The position numbers were made by a program, and so were the translations under genes. Shown piece by piece: positions 20,334 through 22,201 of a stretch of DNA of 22,201 bases. The stretch comes from a virus: IMG/VR virus record IMGVR_UViG_3300034063_001022, positions 1-22,201 of that record; one strand, given 5' to 3'. Position 1 is the stretch's first letter. Every line of letters starts with the position of its first letter. Below the pieces are notes generated by a model. That model had not been told where the DNA came from, searched no databases, and saw nothing but the letters and a program-made list of their open reading frames with translations.

Positions 20334-21274
20334 GGCTGCACCTCCCCCTTGTCGGCGGCGGGCACCGGGAGCGCCCAGCTGGGCAGCCAGTGGGTGTAAT
20401 TGCCCTGGTAAGTGTCGAAATACCAGGCCCCATCTGCGGCAGGCTCAAACCACCAGCACTCCCCCGTTGGGTGGATGGTGTCGCTGGTTTCCGGCAGCCG
20501 CTCACTCACCGGCACCGGCACCGCAGCGCCGCCCCAGCGGGCAAGCACGGCGCGGTTCCACACGGCGCGACCGTACTCGACCATCTCTTGACTATCAACT
20601 GGGTCCGCAACGTATCCCATGATCTTGTCCCCAAGCGCTATTAGCTCCTCATCACTGATCTCCGCCCCCGCCTGCGGCAGCGGCCCCGCCTCGCGGGTGG
20701 CGGCCGGCGGGGTGGCGTGCTCGCGCCAGGTCAGCAGCGCGTGACGGACGCGAGGCAGATCCTCGGCGGCGCGATGCTCGGCCCACGCGATGTCATCACC
20801 CGGCTCGCGGTCCGCGTCGCCGATGTCCGCCAGTGCTGCCTCCGCCAGCTCCAGCGCCCGAATCAGCTCCGGCGGCACTATCGCCCCGGCAGGGCAGCTA
20901 CAGGCCCCAGGCGTCGGGCAGCCACGGGGCTCCAGGGGTGGGGCCGGCGGGGTGGCTAGGGCGGCGTCAGCGCGGTTGATCAGAGAATCCGTAAAAGGAA
21001 AATAGTCGCCGGGGTGATATTCCGATCTTTGGTAGGCGTCCCGCAGCTCCTTGCACAACGCCCTCCAGTCGGGCGCGGCCGGCAACGGCGTGGGGGTGGC
21101 GATGGCCATCGCCAGCAGTGTGCGCAAGTCGCTGATCCTGATGTGATCGGATCGGCCGCCGGGGGCGGCATGGATTGAATACACGTATTCAGGATCCAGC
21201 CCCCGCATGTCGGCGTAGCTGGCAACAAATGCCGAGAGGCGGGCGATGGCTGCGGATTGATTGGGGCTGCTCAT
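20330..21274 (-). CDS. DUF551-like C-terminal domain protein, cyanophage-type
   Basis: 314 residues. The C-terminus (about 250-305) has PVSERLPETSDTIHPTGECW then WFEPAADGAWYFD and THWLPSWALPVPAADKG, the 'VSERLP...GxCWWF...THWLPxxALPxP' layout of DUF551-like proteins, common as I recall in Synechococcus and Cyanobium phages. The middle has a helical segment (ELIRALELAEAALADIGDAD) and Pro/Ala linkers with PRGCPTPGACSCPAG. The N-terminus (IARLSAFVASYADMRGLDPE) is a separate helical piece. It looks modular, likely built by domain shuffling. Function unknown. Confidence 0.7.
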   Translation of the reverse strand: MSSPNQSAAIARLSAFVASYADMRGLDPEYVYSIHAAPGGRSDHIRISDLRTLLAMAIATPTPLPAAPDWRALCKELRDAYQRSEYHPGDYFPFTDSLINRADAALATPPAPPLEPRGCPTPGACSCPAGAIVPPELIRALELAEAALADIGDADREPGDDIAWAEHRAAEDLPRVRHALLTWREHATPPAATREAGPLPQAGAEISDEELIALGDKIMGYVADPVDSQEMVEYGRAVWNRAVLARWGGAAVPVPVSERLPETSDTIHPTGECWWFEPAADGAWYFDTYQGNYTHWLPSWALPVPAADKGEVQP

Positions 21275-21606
21275 GGGGTCTCCGTGGGTTGGGCGGTGTA
21301 GATGCTGCCGGGTTGGCCCGGTTCATTGCTGCCGGTGCAGGGCAACGCTGGATCGGTGGCATGTGGACAGCGCTTGTTGCCGCAGATGGGGCACACAACC
21401 ATCGTGCGGTTAAGTGCTTCCAATGCAACAGGTTGCCCAATCTCCCGGGCTAAGGACTCTTCGTACATTGCGGCTCTGACAAGGGACGGCGGCGGTGGTT
21501 GCACGATCCTTATTTCAGTCAAGCGGTCTAAAAGAGGCTGTAGGACTTTGAGGTATTCGTTTTCTATAATTTGGATCTGCGCAATAAGGTAGGTTTCTTC
21601 ATTCAT
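21271..21606 (-). CDS. Zinc-ribbon-like conserved phage protein
   Basis: 111 residues. The helical front (LIAQIQIIENEYLKVLQPLL) is followed by VCPICGNKRCPHATDPALPC then TGSNEPGQPGS (about 71-101). C72, C75, C80, H82 and C90 are candidate metal ligands. The block 'CPxCGNKRCPxATDxxxxCTGSNEPGQxGS' is a widespread phage protein motif with unknown function. The ATG at 21606 overlaps the previous stop and follows CCCACGGAGACCCCC, whose GGAG is a possible Shine-Dalgarno sequence. Confidence 0.75.
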   Translation of the reverse strand: MNEETYLIAQIQIIENEYLKVLQPLLDRLTEIRIVQPPPPSLVRAAMYEESLAREIGQPVALEALNRTMVVCPICGNKRCPHATDPALPCTGSNEPGQPGSIYTAQPTETP

Positions 21607-21845
21607 TGGGGGTCTCCGTGGGTGGGGTGCTGGCCCGCCCCGCCGTCTTGTGCGGCGATACGGGCTTGGGCGTTATTCCATCGACATATGGCGCGATGTC
21701 TCGTGCCGCAAAACTTGGTTGAGCAGCCACAGTTAAGGCATCTAATTTGCCAAGTATCGCGGAAGTCAAAATCCTCCCAAAGGCTAGGCGGTGTGTTGCA
21801 CCGGGCACAATCAACTGTTAGGGGGGTAGTCACTTTTTGTTTCAC
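21603..21845 (-). CDS. Small zinc-finger protein (Lar-like)
   Basis: 80 residues with a GTG start at 21845 that overlaps the previous stop (GTGA). Cysteines C13-x2-C16 (CARC) and C36-x2-C39 (CLNC), plus RHRAICRWNNAQA near the end, give the treble-clef layout of Lar-like restriction-alleviation and other small phage zinc-finger proteins ('CxxC...W.V.C..CG...G...T...A...WN'). An anti-restriction role is only a possibility. Alternative readings in this interval have shadow composition. Confidence 0.68.
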   Translation of the reverse strand: MKQKVTTPLTVDCARCNTPPSLWEDFDFRDTWQIRCLNCGCSTKFCGTRHRAICRWNNAQARIAAQDGGAGQHPTHGDPQ

Positions 21846-22123
21846 GATGCCCCCGCTGGAGCGCCCGCCCCGCCGTCCAGCTCGGCGGCGATGGCGAGTT
21901 GCTGGGCGCGGATACGCTGGTTATCTGTGTACAGTTCAATGTCGCAGTGGCAGCTGGACGCGTCCCAATAGGGCTCGGCCATGTATGGCACCACCTGCTC
22001 CACCAGGGCGCGGATGGCGGCGGCGGCAACGTCGCGGCGAGTAAGCAGAAAGACATTGACGCAGACTTTATCTACGGCATCCAGCACCGCCTGAGCGGCG
22101 GGGGACAGGGGCGGGGTGGTCAT
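21842..22123 (-). CDS. Small conserved phage protein (cyanophage-type)
   Basis: 93 residues starting MTTPPLSPAAQAVLDAVDKV. The 'LSPAAQAVLDAV...RxxxAAAIRALxxQVVP' layout (ALVEQVVPYMAEP here) occurs in many small proteins of Synechococcus/Cyanobium phages, to my recollection; function unknown. The C-terminal half (DNQRIRAQQLAIAAELDGG) is helical. The ATG at 22123 overlaps the stop of an upstream partial gene (ATGA), and CACCGCA lies 12 nt before it. A longer upstream reading in the same frame is rejected because the other frame carries a better gene end. Confidence 0.68.
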   Translation of the reverse strand: MTTPPLSPAAQAVLDAVDKVCVNVFLLTRRDVAAAAIRALVEQVVPYMAEPYWDASSCHCDIELYTDNQRIRAQQLAIAAELDGGAGAPAGAS

Positions 22124-22201
22124 TGGGGTGCCTCGTGCGGTGGGTCGATTCGTAGCCAGATGTTGTCTGCATGTACGCCAATCGCGAACTCGTTGCGCCA
22201 T
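22120..22201 (-). CDS. C-terminal end of a hypothetical protein (truncated at window edge)
   Basis: Minus-strand frame entering from the right edge, reading WRNEFAIGVHADNIWLRIDP then PHEAPQ and a TGA at 22122-22120. The stop overlaps the next start as ATGA, the arrangement used by all its downstream neighbours, and the residue composition is protein-like. Only about 26 residues are visible, so no function can be given. Confidence 0.55.
   Translation of the reverse strand, partial: WRNEFAIGVHADNIWLRIDPPHEAPQ

Noticed and set aside
1-22201. CRISPR array, tRNA, integrase/att core or insertion sequence.
   Set aside because: No regularly spaced repeat-spacer units, tRNA-like folds, recombinase motifs or IS-type terminal repeats with target duplications were seen on either strand.
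1-22201. HIP1 palindrome GCGATCGC as a marker of a cyanobacterial host.
   Set aside because: Only partial matches such as GCGATCG (671, 3448, 9332) were found, so it gives no support; its absence may reflect avoidance but this was not computed.

Overview
The window is part of a tailed double-stranded DNA phage (Caudoviricetes) genome, or a prophage or metagenomic contig of one. A complete head and packaging module is present: large terminase, DUF4055-type portal, Mu gpF-like minor head protein, scaffold and a Gp13-like major capsid protein. No tRNA, rRNA, integrase, DNA polymerase or lysin is visible. A cyanobacterial host (Synechococcus/Cyanobium type) is my inference. It rests on the GC-rich sequence, the near absence of Shine-Dalgarno sequences in favour of purine-poor leaders, several small proteins of types I associate with Synechococcus phages, and a vanadium haloperoxidase, a family known from marine Synechococcus. 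I did not find the cyanobacterial HIP1 octamer.

Layout. Positions 1-8367 (minus strand) hold the structural module, transcribed right to left: TerL, a small DUF6496 protein, portal, gpF-like protein, scaffold, major capsid, a probable head decoration protein, a tail-fibre-like protein and a truncated LamG-like tail protein at the left edge. Positions 8603-13879 hold a block of small plus-strand genes of unknown function, including three small helix-turn-helix proteins. It is interrupted only by the minus-strand small terminase (9194-9538), so TerS and TerL are split by an opposing cassette. Positions 13880-14064 are a convergent intergenic region with a strong terminator and two near-identical palindromes. 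Positions 14065-22201 (minus strand) hold a nucleotide-metabolism and early-type module: an MGME1/Cas4-like nuclease, a dATP/dGTP diphosphohydrolase-family protein, dCTP deaminase, a vanadium-dependent haloperoxidase-like enzyme and a long run of small genes joined by 4-bp start/stop overlaps. One small plus-strand membrane gene (16570-16860) sits inside this module.

Regulation. Several DNA-level motifs recur. (i) GG(A/C)AA(A/C)CTAGG lies 19-23 nt before four structural-module genes, directly after a terminator in two cases. (ii) TAnnnT followed by GTGAG lies before plus-strand genes. (iii) CACCGCA lies shortly before the start codons of eight genes on both strands. (iv) An inverted repeat TTGTT-N9-AACAA lies before two leftward units. 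Intrinsic terminators are clear at four places.

The most notable content is the phage-borne vanadium haloperoxidase-like gene, the conserved CTAGG element, the twin palindromes in the convergent region, and a 69-residue protein that joins a membrane anchor to a helix-turn-helix.
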